DNA from: Candidatus Aminicenantota bacterium
GTDB taxonomy: Bacteria > Acidobacteriota > Aminicenantia > Aminicenantales > UBA8522
Length of the DNA: 64,000 nucleotides
Direction: 5' to 3'
NCBI GenBank assembly: GCA_017886205.1
Contig: JAFNEO010000057.1
Location: 33,419-97,418 of the forward strand
Part shown: piece by piece, positions 49,359 through 60,711 of the stretch
Layout of the letters: the number at the start of each line of letters is the position of its first letter
How positions within the stretch are numbered: position 1 is the first letter of the stretch
Translations under genes and position numbers: made by a program
Notes under the pieces: model-generated
What the model saw: only the letters and a program-made list of their open reading frames with translations
Database searches by the model: none
Told to the model about the DNA's origin: nothing

Positions 49359-50774
49359 ATGCCCAAGACAAAGATCGTCTGCACCATCGGGCCGGCCTCC
49401 CGGTCCCCTGAAACCTTGGCCGACCTCATCACCGCGGGCATGAGCGTCGCCCGCTTGAATTTCTCTCACGGTTCGCACGCCGAGCACGCCGCGGTCATCT
49501 CGCATCTCCGCCGTCTTGCCGACGAGCTCGGCCGGCCCGTGGCCATCCTCCAGGACCTGGGCGGACCCAAGATCCGGGTCGGCCCGGTCGCCGGGGGGAC
49601 GGTGATGCTCGAGCCCGGCTCGCTCTTCACCATGACCCGTCGCCGGGTCCCGGGAAGCGCCAGGGAGGTTTCCATCAGCTACCCGGCTCTCCCCCGGAAT
49701 GTCCGCCGGGGGGATACACTGTTGCTCGGAGACGGGGCGATCGAGCTCCGCGTCTCCCGGGCAACACCGCAGGACATCGAGTGCCGGGTGATCATCGGCG
49801 GGCCCCTGAGCTCCCACAAGGGGATCAACCTTCCCTCCCAGAGCCTGCGGCTTCCCGTCCTCACGGAAAAAGACGAGAAGGACCTGGCCTTCGGCATCCG
49901 TCAGAAGGTCGACTACATCGCTCTCTCTTTTGTCAGGAGGGCCAAGGATATCCTGCGGGCGAAAAAGCTCATGGCGGCGAGAAAATGCGACATCCCCCTG
50001 ATCGCCAAGATCGAGAAACACGAGGCCCTGGACAACATCGACGAGATAGTTCCGCTCGTCGAGGCCGTCATGGTCGCCCGCGGCGATCTCGGCGTGGAGA
50101 TTCCCCTGGAGAGCGTGCCCCGGGTCCAGAAATGGCTGATTCACAAATCCAACGTCAGCGGGAAACCCGTGATCACGGCCACCCAAATGCTGCGCAGTAT
50201 GGTGGAAAACCCCCGGCCGACCCGGGCGGAGGTGGCCGACGTGGCCAACGCGGTTTTGGATGGGACGGACGCGGTCATGCTGTCCGAAGAGACGGCCATT
50301 GGCCGGTTTCCCGTCGAATCCGTCCGGATGATGGCCAGGGTCGTTGCGGACGCGGAGATAGGGTTTCCATATGCCGACTGGATCCGCAAGTGGTGGGGGG
50401 AAAGCGGAAAGTCACTCTCAGAAGCCGTGGCCTTTTCAGCCTGCAACCTGGCCGAAGAGATCCGGGCGGCGGCCATCATCAGTTTCACCCAATCGGGGCT
50501 CACCGCCCGGCTCGTCTCCAAGTTTCGCCCCGCTTGTCCTATTTTGGCTCTGACGCCTCTCCGCGAAACCTACCGGCGCCTCAGCCTGGTCTGGGGGGTG
50601 ACTCCGGTCATGGCCACCGGCCTGAAGACGACCGACGATATGATCGACCGCGCTTTCCACGCCGCCCGGAAATCCGGACTAGTCAAAAGGGGACAGAAGG
50701 TAGTCATCACAGCGGGTGTTCCCCTGGGTGTTCCCGGAAAGACCAACCTGGTCAAGGCGGAGGTTCTGATATGA
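49359..50774 (+). CDS. pyk: Pyruvate kinase
   Basis: About 471 residues from the ATG at 49359 (MPKTKIVCTIGPASRSPETLADL); the ORF track's 49272 start adds 29 unlikely residues. PK converts phosphoenolpyruvate and ADP to pyruvate and ATP. Conserved blocks: ARLNFSHGSHAEH, QDLGGPKIRVG, LIAKIEKHEALDNIDEI (catalytic Lys region), MVARGDLGVEIPLE, VITATQMLRSMVENPRPTRAEV and GTDAVMLSEETAIGRFP. The C-terminal allosteric domain is present. GAAGGAC precedes the start. The 3' end is convergent with the broken gene at 50781. Confidence 0.95.
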   Translation: MPKTKIVCTIGPASRSPETLADLITAGMSVARLNFSHGSHAEHAAVISHLRRLADELGRPVAILQDLGGPKIRVGPVAGGTVMLEPGSLFTMTRRRVPGSAREVSISYPALPRNVRRGDTLLLGDGAIELRVSRATPQDIECRVIIGGPLSSHKGINLPSQSLRLPVLTEKDEKDLAFGIRQKVDYIALSFVRRAKDILRAKKLMAARKCDIPLIAKIEKHEALDNIDEIVPLVEAVMVARGDLGVEIPLESVPRVQKWLIHKSNVSGKPVITATQMLRSMVENPRPTRAEVADVANAVLDGTDAVMLSEETAIGRFPVESVRMMARVVADAEIGFPYADWIRKWWGESGKSLSEAVAFSACNLAEEIRAAAIISFTQSGLTARLVSKFRPACPILALTPLRETYRRLSLVWGVTPVMATGLKTTDDMIDRAFHAARKSGLVKRGQKVVITAGVPLGVPGKTNLVKAEVLI

Positions 50775-50780
50775 TCGCCG

Positions 50781-51706
50781 CTAGAGATGTTTGATCTCGT
50801 CTTTCGTCCTGTCCGTTTCGTCTTTCTTGAACTTCTCCTCCAAGAGCGACCTGGCGATGTCCTTTCCCCCGAGACCGAAAGCCAGGACCAGCGCCAGGAC
50901 CAGCCCGCCGAAGACGATGGTGAAGGCGGCCAGAACGGCTTGGCGTCCGATGCCGAGCTGCTCCATGGCCATGACAAAGGCAAAGAGCACGACCGTTGTC
51001 TTGACCGCCCGGCTCAGCAGGCCGGACTGCTTGATCCCGGCATTGACGGAAGCGATCAGGGCGGCCCGGCCCAGAAAATTCCCGATGAGCACACCGACGA
51101 TCAGCAGGAAAGCGGCGATGAAGACGTTGGGAAGATAGAGAAGAAATCTTTCCAGGAGCTGGTCGACGCGGGCAGCTTGAGCGCGTTCAGGGCGATAATG
51201 AAGAAGATGATCACGATCAGCCAGAAGAAGATCCGGCCGATGAATTTTGTCAGCGTGTCCTTGACGACGATCTTCTGCAGGGATTCGGTGATACCCAGGC
51301 GGGAGAAAAGCTTGTCCAGTTTCAGGAGCTTGAAGACCCGGACGTTGAGCCGCCGGGCGATCTCGAAGACGGTCCGAAAGGCGCTGCCTTTTCCCGGGAT
51401 GCCGTGGTAGGGCGTCACCAGCTTGAGGACGCCGCCGGCCGGCTGGTCGATAAGAATGGAATCGAGGTCGACCTGCGTCGCCTTAACGATGTCCCTCGTC
51501 CCATCCGTGGACCCTCCGTCGGAGTTAACGAGCAGGGACCTGAAAGTGGAGAAGTATTTGGACAGGCCGGCCTCCACCGCCTTGACAACGTGAACGACGG
51601 TCCTGGAATTATTGTAGCTGGGAACACCGATGAGAATGTCGACCTCTTTTAGGGCGGCGATCGTCTCCTGGACGTCTCCCCCGAGGACGATCTTGTTGTC
51701 CGGCAT
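50781..51706 (-). pseudogene. Glycosyltransferase/mechanosensitive-channel chimera, frameshifted
   Basis: From the ATG at 51706 (AAGGGAG upstream) the protein reads as a GT2-type glycosyltransferase N-terminus (VDILIGVPSYNNSRTV, LLVNSDGGSTDGTRDIV, HGIPGKGSAFRTVFEIARRL). It then switches abruptly to a mechanosensitive-channel-type conserved helix region (FKLLKLDKLFSRLGITESLQKIVVKD). A frame break near 51165-51172 ends that frame in a low-quality tail (SSWKDFFSIF); the next frame restores VDQLLERFLLYLPNVFIAAFLLIVGVLIGNF and continues to HL at 50781. The GT2 catalytic second half is missing. An internal deletion plus a frameshift, or an assembly error, explains it. Confidence 0.72.
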
Positions 51707-51790
51707 TCTCCCTTTTATCGTTTCCGTATTTTTTTTCATTATAGATTTCGAGGGAAGCGATTGCAACCATTTTCCCGTTCTTGACAGCAA

Positions 51791-52218
51791 TCTACGACGG
51801 CGATATAGTCGTTTTGCGATGGGCGGTCTCGAGATTCCGAGCTTATTGGGTGCTTAAGTCGCAGAATGCAAAAAAGCAAATCCTTATACACCGCCGCGCT
51901 CGGGCAGAGAACCTGGGTCATCGGCGAGCTCGTCGCCGGGCGGCACGAGGTCGCCCCGGTCTGAGGGAATTCCGGGAGGCGCGAGGACGATGATCTGGAT
52001 TGAGTTCCTCGCGGGCGCCGGGCTGATCGTCCTGCTCGACATCCTCTGCCGCTCCGGACCGCTTCTCCAGAAGGTCTATCCCGGCCACGTCCTCTCCGCG
52101 GGGCTCGGGGTGATCCGCGGGGCTCGGGGTGATGTTCATCTGTTTTTAATTCCAGAGCTAACCCCCCAGCGTAGGTAGTGTATGTGCTACGATATAACAA
52201 TAAGAAGGAGACAACCCC
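51791..52218. other. Degenerate spacer with 19-bp tandem duplication
   Basis: About 430 bp with no recognisable gene. Two short open stretches lie in it (MQKSKSLYTAALGQRTWVIG... from 51863 and MIWIEFLAGAGLIVLLDILC... from 51990) but neither matches a family I know. CCGCGGGGCTCGGGGTGAT occurs twice in tandem at 52096-52133 and changes the frame of the second stretch. They look like decayed coding DNA. Confidence 0.45.
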
Positions 52219-53361
52219 ATGAATGTATTGACAAGAAATAATCTAAAGTTACTGATGGAGATACACCGAGGGCCGTGTGTCTCAGTTTTTATGCCCATGC
52301 ACCGTTCAGGACCAGAAACCCAGCAGGATCTGATTCGGTTTAAGAATCTGATTCGAGAGGCTGAGGAAAGCTTGATTACACGAGGGATCCCCGCTCCCGA
52401 GGCAAGGGAGTTGCTGGAATCGGCCCAGAAACTTTTGCACGGCGATCTTCTCCATCAACACCAAAGCGACGGACTTGGGATGTTTCTTTCTCCGGAAGTG
52501 TTTCGCTACTACTTGCTCCCGTTCGCTTTTAGGGAACTGGTGTTTGTCGCCGACCGTTTTCACATCAGACCTCTTCTTCCCCTACTCAGTGGCGACGGAC
52601 GATATTATATTTTGGCTCTCAGTCAGAACAAGGTCAGACTGCTTCAAGGCACACATTACAGCGTAAACGAGGTTTCTCTGGCCGACGTTCCGAAGAATCT
52701 TGCTGAGACCCTCAGCGATGACGATTCCTGGAAAGAGCTCCAGATGCATTCGGGCATATCAGGAGGGCAGGGCAAACTTTCGTCTGTTACGCATGGGTCT
52801 GAGGTTGATAGCAAGGAGAACATCAAGCGATACTTTCGGAGGATTGATAAGGGTTTGCATGAGTTGGTTAGGGACGAACGAGTGCCTTTAGTGTTGGCCG
52901 GGGTTGATTATCTCCACCCCATTTACAAAGAGGTGAATACTTATCCCCATTTGATGGAAGCTGGAGTTGGGGGGAATCCCGAAAGGTTGAGTGCCAAAGA
53001 GTTGCACGCACAGGCTTGGACAGTCGTAAGACCTTACTTTCAGAAGGCGCAGCAAGAGGCGGCTGATCAGTATAAACAATTTATCAGTTCCGGGAGAGCT
53101 TCTAACCGTTTCAGAAAAATCATTTTAGCGGCTTATCATGGACAGATCGAGTTATTATTTGCCGTCCCTGATTTTCAGCAGTGGGGCACCTTTGATCCGA
53201 GCACTGATGAGATTCACCTACACAAGAAAGAAAAAACCGGCGACGAGGATTTATTAGAGTCCACGGCAATCCAGACCCTCCTGAACGGAGGTACTGTCTA
53301 TGTGGTCAAGCCAGGAACAATGCCTGATACCGGATCGTTAGCAGCCGTGTTCCGCTATTAA
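52219..53361 (+). CDS. Bacterial archaeo-eukaryotic release factor-like protein (baeRF3 type)
   Basis: 380 residues. The N-terminal eRF1-like module (CVSVFMPMHRSGPETQQDLIRFKNLIREAEE), DGLGMFLSPEVFRYYLLPF and FHIRPLLPLL, and the late AIQTLLNGGTVYVVKPGTMPDTGSLAAVFRY place it in the baeRF families described by comparative genomics, which resemble eRF1/Dom34 and are proposed to act at ribosomes under stress. The GGQ loop is not evident (GISGGQGKL lies in the middle but is not in the usual context). DNA is more AT-rich than neighbours, suggesting transfer. AAGGAG precedes the ATG. Confidence 0.68.
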   Translation: MNVLTRNNLKLLMEIHRGPCVSVFMPMHRSGPETQQDLIRFKNLIREAEESLITRGIPAPEARELLESAQKLLHGDLLHQHQSDGLGMFLSPEVFRYYLLPFAFRELVFVADRFHIRPLLPLLSGDGRYYILALSQNKVRLLQGTHYSVNEVSLADVPKNLAETLSDDDSWKELQMHSGISGGQGKLSSVTHGSEVDSKENIKRYFRRIDKGLHELVRDERVPLVLAGVDYLHPIYKEVNTYPHLMEAGVGGNPERLSAKELHAQAWTVVRPYFQKAQQEAADQYKQFISSGRASNRFRKIILAAYHGQIELLFAVPDFQQWGTFDPSTDEIHLHKKEKTGDEDLLESTAIQTLLNGGTVYVVKPGTMPDTGSLAAVFRY

Positions 53362-53417
53362 ACACATCATTGACCCCGACTTCGACAGTCAGAGGCATAT
53401 TTTAGCATAATTTAGAG

Positions 53418-53667
53418 GATGCGGCTGAAGCTGAAGCGCGGTTGGAGAGCCCGGCTCTGCATTTTGTCAGGAGCGTTCCTCTGGGAGGAGCCTACCTGCT
53501 GCGGAAACTCTGGGAACGGCTGGGACTTGAGAAGATGCTGACTCAGGTTGGGCTGGAAGCTGGGACGATGCATTTGGGTCATGGACCGGGGGATGTCGAG
53601 CGATGAGAACCGGATTCTTCTGCAGAGAGCCGGCGGGCATTATATCCTGTTCCGTTTGAAGGCCTAA
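53418..53667 (+). mobile_element. IS1634-like transposase remnant
   Basis: Two frames hold family-like phrases: first DAAEAEARLESPALHFVRSV and LLRKLWERLGLEKMLTQVGL, ended by a stop at 53604-53606; then, in another frame from 53575, WVMDRGMSSDENRILLQRAGGHYILFRLKA with a stop at 53665-53667. VMDRGMSS... is the DDE-region style of IS1634/IS4-type transposases. Most of the gene is deleted; no terminal inverted repeats are seen. Confidence 0.55.
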
Positions 53668-53918
53668 ACCTGTAGGCACACGCCAAAATTTTGACTCAAC
53701 CCTAAGTTATTGATATTATTAGAGTACGCAGCTGTCGCGTGTTTATGACTGTCGAACGTGAGGTAAATTGAGCAACCTCTAAAGGCCTAAGGGCGATGGA
53801 AGCATAGGCAGCGCTAAGGCTGTCCCAGGAGTTTGCCTCTCCCGGGGTGTTTGGCGCAATAGATTGCCTAGATTCTTGAAGTTTGGCAAATCGGCTACGA
53901 ACCCGGGAAAAGAAAGAA

Positions 53919-53946
53919 TTGACACGTTTTGTAACCGTGATAAAAT
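53919..53946 (+). promoter_or_regulatory. Promoter of the MNT/HEPN pair
   Basis: Perfect TTGACA (53919-53924), a 16-nt spacer and TAAAAT (53941-53946). It fixes the MNT start downstream: the ORF-track start at 53883 would lie ahead of the promoter. Confidence 0.65.
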
Positions 53947-53969
53947 CTTGTCGTAGAGCGAGGGAGAGC

Positions 53970-54389
53970 GTGAACAAGCTCCGCGAAAAAATAAAAAGGC
54001 TGGCAGGCCGATACAATCTCCAGCTCATCTATGCTTTCGGAAGCCGAGCGAAAGAGGCCTATGACTTGACCCACGGGAAAAAAGCGGCTCTCCAAGCGTC
54101 TTCCTCTGATCTCGATATCGGCGTAAAGCCCGAAAGGTCTCTCAGCGTCGAGGAAAAGGTCAAAATAGCCGTCTTTTTTGAGGACCTCTTCGGGGTGCCG
54201 AGAGTGGATGTGGTGGTGCTGCCCGAAGCCCCTGTCATGCTGGCACTGGAAATTGTTCAAGGGGAGTTGCTTTTTGCCGAGGCTGATCGGTATGAGGCAG
54301 AGTATCAGCTCTACATTATGCGGCTGGCGGCCGAGCTCGCTCCCTACGAAAGGATGAAGAGGGACCTCATCTTGGAGATGCGGAAATGA
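53970..54389 (+). CDS. MntA-like nucleotidyltransferase antitoxin
   Basis: 139 residues starting at GTG 53970, which follows GAGGGAG and lies after the promoter. It is a minimal nucleotidyltransferase: FGSRAKEAYD then SSDLDIGV (Gly-Ser 24-25 and Asp47/Asp49 as the metal carboxylates), with a longer loop between them than the usual GSx10DxD. In type VII systems MntA adds AMP residues to the HEPN toxin, blocking its RNase site. It overlaps the HEPN gene by 4 bp (ATGA). Confidence 0.8.
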   Translation: MNKLREKIKRLAGRYNLQLIYAFGSRAKEAYDLTHGKKAALQASSSDLDIGVKPERSLSVEEKVKIAVFFEDLFGVPRVDVVVLPEAPVMLALEIVQGELLFAEADRYEAEYQLYIMRLAAELAPYERMKRDLILEMRK

Positions 54390-54829
54390 CCTCCGGAAAA
54401 ATCAATGATCGTGTCGTTGTCCAGCGTGTCCAATGGATCAAGCAGATGAGGGAGGCCATCAGAGACCTGCCTATCCAGGACAAGAAGGAGTTCTTGCGCA
54501 ATCCGCACAATGTCGCCGCCGCGGAGTCCTATCTGAGACGGGCCTTAGAAGCGCTGTTCGATATCGGACGGCACATCCTTGCCCGGAAATTCGCCTATCC
54601 TGCCGCCGAGTACAAGGAAATTGCCAATGGGCTTCTCGAAAAGAGAATCATCTCTCGGAAAGTTGCCGATCTCCTCAGGCAGATGGCAGGCTATAGAAAC
54701 CGGATGGTCCATTTCTATCACGAAATCAGTGCGGAAGAACTCTTCGATATTTGCACCCATCATCTGGACGAAATCCAGCTCTTGTGCAACCATCTCGTCA
54801 GCCGGCTGCGGAAGCCCAAAAAAGGATAA
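54386..54829 (+). CDS. HepT-like HEPN toxin (DUF86)
   Basis: 147 residues, mostly helical. The ribonuclease motif Rx4HxY is seen in AGYRNRMVHFYHEI (Arg, His, Tyr in order). HepT proteins cleave tRNA or other RNA and are neutralised by the adjoining MNT protein. Downstream of and overlapping the antitoxin, on the same promoter, as expected for a type VII pair. The surrounding remnant of a transposase fits recent mobility. Confidence 0.82.
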   Translation: MTSGKINDRVVVQRVQWIKQMREAIRDLPIQDKKEFLRNPHNVAAAESYLRRALEALFDIGRHILARKFAYPAAEYKEIANGLLEKRIISRKVADLLRQMAGYRNRMVHFYHEISAEELFDICTHHLDEIQLLCNHLVSRLRKPKKG

Positions 54830-54963
54830 CCTGCCGAAAGCGGGTTCCCAACAACAATCACCGCAGAGCTATTTCAACGTGTCTTATGTAGAAGGCCTCC
54901 TCTTCCTATTTCTACGGCTCCGAGATATGATATACGGCCTTATTCTATAAGTGATGCCGCCCT

Positions 54964-56196
54964 ATGAAGTCGCCGACTGAAAGACTAGCTTCCCTTGATG
55001 CGTTCCGCGGGTTTGACATCCTGGTCATGATCTTCGTCAACTACATCGCCGGGATGTCCGGGATCCCGTTCTTCCTGCGGCACGCAGCCGCGGACATGGA
55101 CACGTTCACCCTGACCGACGTCGTTTTTCCGGGGTTCTTGTTCATCGTCGGAGTGGCCATCCCCCTTTCCCTGGAAAAAAGGCTGGCCCTGGGCGAACCC
55201 CTCGGGAAAATCCTGAGACGGATAGTCCTCCGGACCGCCGGACTTCTCTTCCTGGGCGTCCTTTTCGTAAACGAGAACCGCTATTCGGAGGGGGCGACGG
55301 GAATGAGCCGGGATCTCTGGTATTTCCTCGCCCTCCTGGCCACGGTCCTGCTCTGGATGACCTACCCCAGGACGGATAGCCGGTCCAAGGGCCGACTCTA
55401 TCTCTGGCTGAGGATCGGAGCCGCAGTGCTTCTTTTCGGCCTTGTGATCATCTGGCGGGGCCAGAATCCGGACGGGACTTTTTCCTGGCTGAGGCATTCC
55501 TGGTGGGGAATCCTGGGTATGATCGGCTGGACTTACCTGGCGGGAAGCCTGTTTTACCTTCTCGCCAAAGGGGGCCGGGCTACGCTCATGGGAGGGCTGG
55601 GATTCCAGGTCGCCCTTTATATCGGCGCCCGCCACGGCGTCCTGGACTTTTTAAACCCGGTCAATGACTTTGTGCAGATCGGGAATATCTTCGGCTCCCA
55701 TCTGGCCATCGTTACGGCCGGGATGCTGGTGGGGACGCTGTTTACGCCCGCCGGATCGGGGATGAAACCCAAGGCCAGAATCGCCTGGATGGCCGTTTTC
55801 GGCAGCGGGCTCCTGGCGACCGGGTTTCTGCTGCGGCCGCTCCACGGGTTCAGCAAGATCCACGGCACGGAATCCTATTGCCTGGCCACCTCCGGCCTGT
55901 GCCTTCTGCTCCTCCTGATTTTCTATTGGCTGATGGACGTGCTCAAGTTCAGGAGCTGGGCGGCTTTTTTACGCCCGATCGGCGCCAACCCGCTCCTGGC
56001 TTATATTCTGCCCGATATTGTCCGCACCCTCATCGACTTCGGCTCGAATCTTTTTCGCCTGGACCTCTGGAAGACGGTCTGGCCATACTGGGAACGAGGG
56101 GGCGGCCCCGGCATGCTCAGCGCTGCCGGCATGACGGGGGTCATACTGCTTCTGACCTGGGCCCTGACCCGAAAAAAAATTATCCTAAAAATCTAA
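54964..56196 (+). CDS. Acyltransferase-like membrane protein (HGSNAT/DUF5009 family)
   Basis: 410 residues with about ten hydrophobic helices. The N-terminal block LASLDAFRGFDILVMIFVNYIAGM (Asp/Arg of the DUF5009 family) and FTLTDVVFPGFLFIVGVAIPLSLEKRL are typical. HGSNAT homologues transfer acetyl groups across the membrane to glucosamine residues; in bacteria the acceptor is unknown. The gene starts 134 bp after the HEPN stop and is convergent with enolase. A ribosome site is not obvious before the ATG. Confidence 0.78.
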   Translation: MKSPTERLASLDAFRGFDILVMIFVNYIAGMSGIPFFLRHAAADMDTFTLTDVVFPGFLFIVGVAIPLSLEKRLALGEPLGKILRRIVLRTAGLLFLGVLFVNENRYSEGATGMSRDLWYFLALLATVLLWMTYPRTDSRSKGRLYLWLRIGAAVLLFGLVIIWRGQNPDGTFSWLRHSWWGILGMIGWTYLAGSLFYLLAKGGRATLMGGLGFQVALYIGARHGVLDFLNPVNDFVQIGNIFGSHLAIVTAGMLVGTLFTPAGSGMKPKARIAWMAVFGSGLLATGFLLRPLHGFSKIHGTESYCLATSGLCLLLLLIFYWLMDVLKFRSWAAFLRPIGANPLLAYILPDIVRTLIDFGSNLFRLDLWKTVWPYWERGGGPGMLSAAGMTGVILLLTWALTRKKIILKI

Positions 56197-56218
56197 CGCC
56201 CCACCCTCTGCTGGCTTC

Positions 56219-59210
<2,992 letters not shown>

Positions 59211-59214
<4 letters not shown>

Positions 59215-60494
59215 GGGGCAACGCCTCGTAAACGTCTCAGGACTTTTTCCTTTCCCAGAAGTTCCATCATCTCAAACAGGCCGGCTCCGCTCGTTTTTCC
59301 GCTGATGGCCAGGCGGGCGGGGTGGATCAACCCGGCAGCCTTGAGCCCGCGCTCTTCGGCCAGCTGCCGGCAGGCCGCCTCGATCTCGGCCGGGGCAAAA
59401 GAGGCCAGCGCTTCCAGCCGGACGGCCAGGAGCCGAATGTTTTCGATATTCTCGGGCTTGGCAAGGTATTTCTTCTTCCCCTCCTCGTCGACGGCGAAAT
59501 CGTCGCGGAAGAAGCAGTCGGTCATCTCCACGAAGTCCCGGAGCGTCTTCAGCCGTATCTTGTAGAGGTCGATGAGGCGGAGCAGAAACTCGTCGCTCAC
59601 GCCGGAGAGCGGGACGCCGCCCGCGGTGAGATGGCTCTTAATGAGCGGCAGGAGCTCGGCCGAGGTCCTCTTCATGATATGGGAGGCATTCAGCCAGCGT
59701 AGTTTCTGGAGGTCAAACTTGGCCTGGACGTCCCCCATCTGGGCGATGTCGAACATCCCGACCGCTTCTTCGAGGGTCATAACCTCGTGCTCCTCGCCCG
59801 GGTACCAGCCCAAAAGAATCAGGTGATTGACCAGCGCCCCGGGGAGATAGCCTTCGTTCCTGTATTCCTCGACGGAGACTCCGCCGTGCCTCTTGGAGAG
59901 TTTGGCGCCGTCCGGACCGAGGATCAGGGGCATGTGCCCGAACCGGGGCGGGACGAGCCGGAAAGCCTCATAGAAAAGAATCTGTTTGGGGGTGTTGGAG
60001 ATGTGGTCATCCCCGCGCAGGATATGGGTGATGCCGAGCTCGGCGTCGTCGATGACGCAGGCAAAGTTATAGGACGGCGAGCCGTCCGATTTGATCAGGA
60101 CCTGATCCTTGATATCGTCCGTCCGGACGGCAATACGGCCATGGATGAAGTCGTCGTATTCGACGGCCCGCCCCTTCTCCACCCGGAAAAGGATGGCCTC
60201 CCCTTCTCTGTAGGCCTTCCCGCCCGCCAGGAGCTCCTCGGCCTTCTGCCGGTACAGGGGAAAGCGCCGGCTCTGGTAGATGGGCTCGCTGTCCCAGTCC
60301 AGTCCGAGCCAGCGCAGGTCGTACAGGATTTCTTCGAGGAAGCGGACGTCGGATCTGACCTGGTCGGTATCTTCGACCCGCAGCAGGAACCGGCCCTCCA
60401 TATGCCGGGCATAGAGCCAGTTAAATAGAGCGGTGCGGGCACTCCCGAGATGGAGATAACCTGTCGGGCTGGGCGCGAATCGGACTGTAACCAT
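59211..60494 (-). CDS. gltX: Glutamyl-tRNA synthetase
   Basis: 427 residues from the ATG at 60494; the ORF-track start at 60617 runs through the promoter. Class I signatures: [22 protein letters not shown] (HIGH) and [17 protein letters not shown] (KMSKS). [30 protein letters not shown]-like [17 protein letters not shown] is typical. The protein is somewhat shorter than the roughly 470-500 residues of many GluRS. With GlnRS present it is presumably discriminating (Glu only). AGGGA sits 7-11 nt before the ATG. Confidence 0.94.
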
Positions 60495-60507
60495 TTTTTT
60501 CGTCCCT

Positions 60508-60536
60508 AAAATAGCATAGGAGTCGGGAGCGGTCAA
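60508..60536 (-). promoter_or_regulatory. Predicted gltX promoter with short leader
   Basis: Minus strand: TTGACC (60531-60536), a 17-nt spacer and TGC-TATTTT (60508-60513). The predicted start is near 60501, giving a 7-nt leader that begins in AGGGA. Confidence 0.55.
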
Positions 60537-60570
60537 ACTGGAAGCTCGGGCCAATTGGCTCCAAACCACG

Positions 60571-60672
60571 CCGTTTTTGTCCCGGCGAGCCAAAAACGGC
60601 TCGCTTTGGTGAAACAAGGAGTGCCCGCTCCGCTGCGGAGGGCTTTCGTAGGGACTCTCCCGAGCTTTGATA
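60571..60672. repeat. Composite inverted-repeat element, copy 2
   Basis: CCGTTTTTG and CAAAAACGG form a 9-bp hairpin (60571-60599, 11-nt loop), followed by TGCCCGCTCCGCTGCGGAGGGCTTTCG and GGGACTCTCCCGAG. The last two blocks recur at 4281-4430 (reverse for the TGCCCGCT part, with one mismatch, and direct for GGGACTCTCCCGAG). No ORF. Confidence 0.55.
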
Positions 60673-60711
60673 ACTGAAAAAGAAAGACTTCCGTGCTCTA
60701 ACTTTGGCGGA

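Larger units (their letters stand above)
53362..53969. other. Intergenic region with transposase remnant
   Basis: About 600 bp between the baeRF3-like and MNT genes. It contains a transposase fragment (53418-53667) and the strong promoter of the toxin-antitoxin pair (53919-53946). The listed ORF 53702-54028 on the minus strand overlaps the MNT gene and looks spurious. Confidence 0.55.

Noticed and set aside
53702-54028. 108-residue minus-strand ORF near the MNT gene
   Set aside because: It overlaps the promoter and start of the MNT gene and has no recognisable motif.
46020-54950. Genomic island inserted at tRNA-Arg
   Set aside because: The tRNA 3' end faces left, away from the mosaic genes, and no attachment repeat or integrase is seen.
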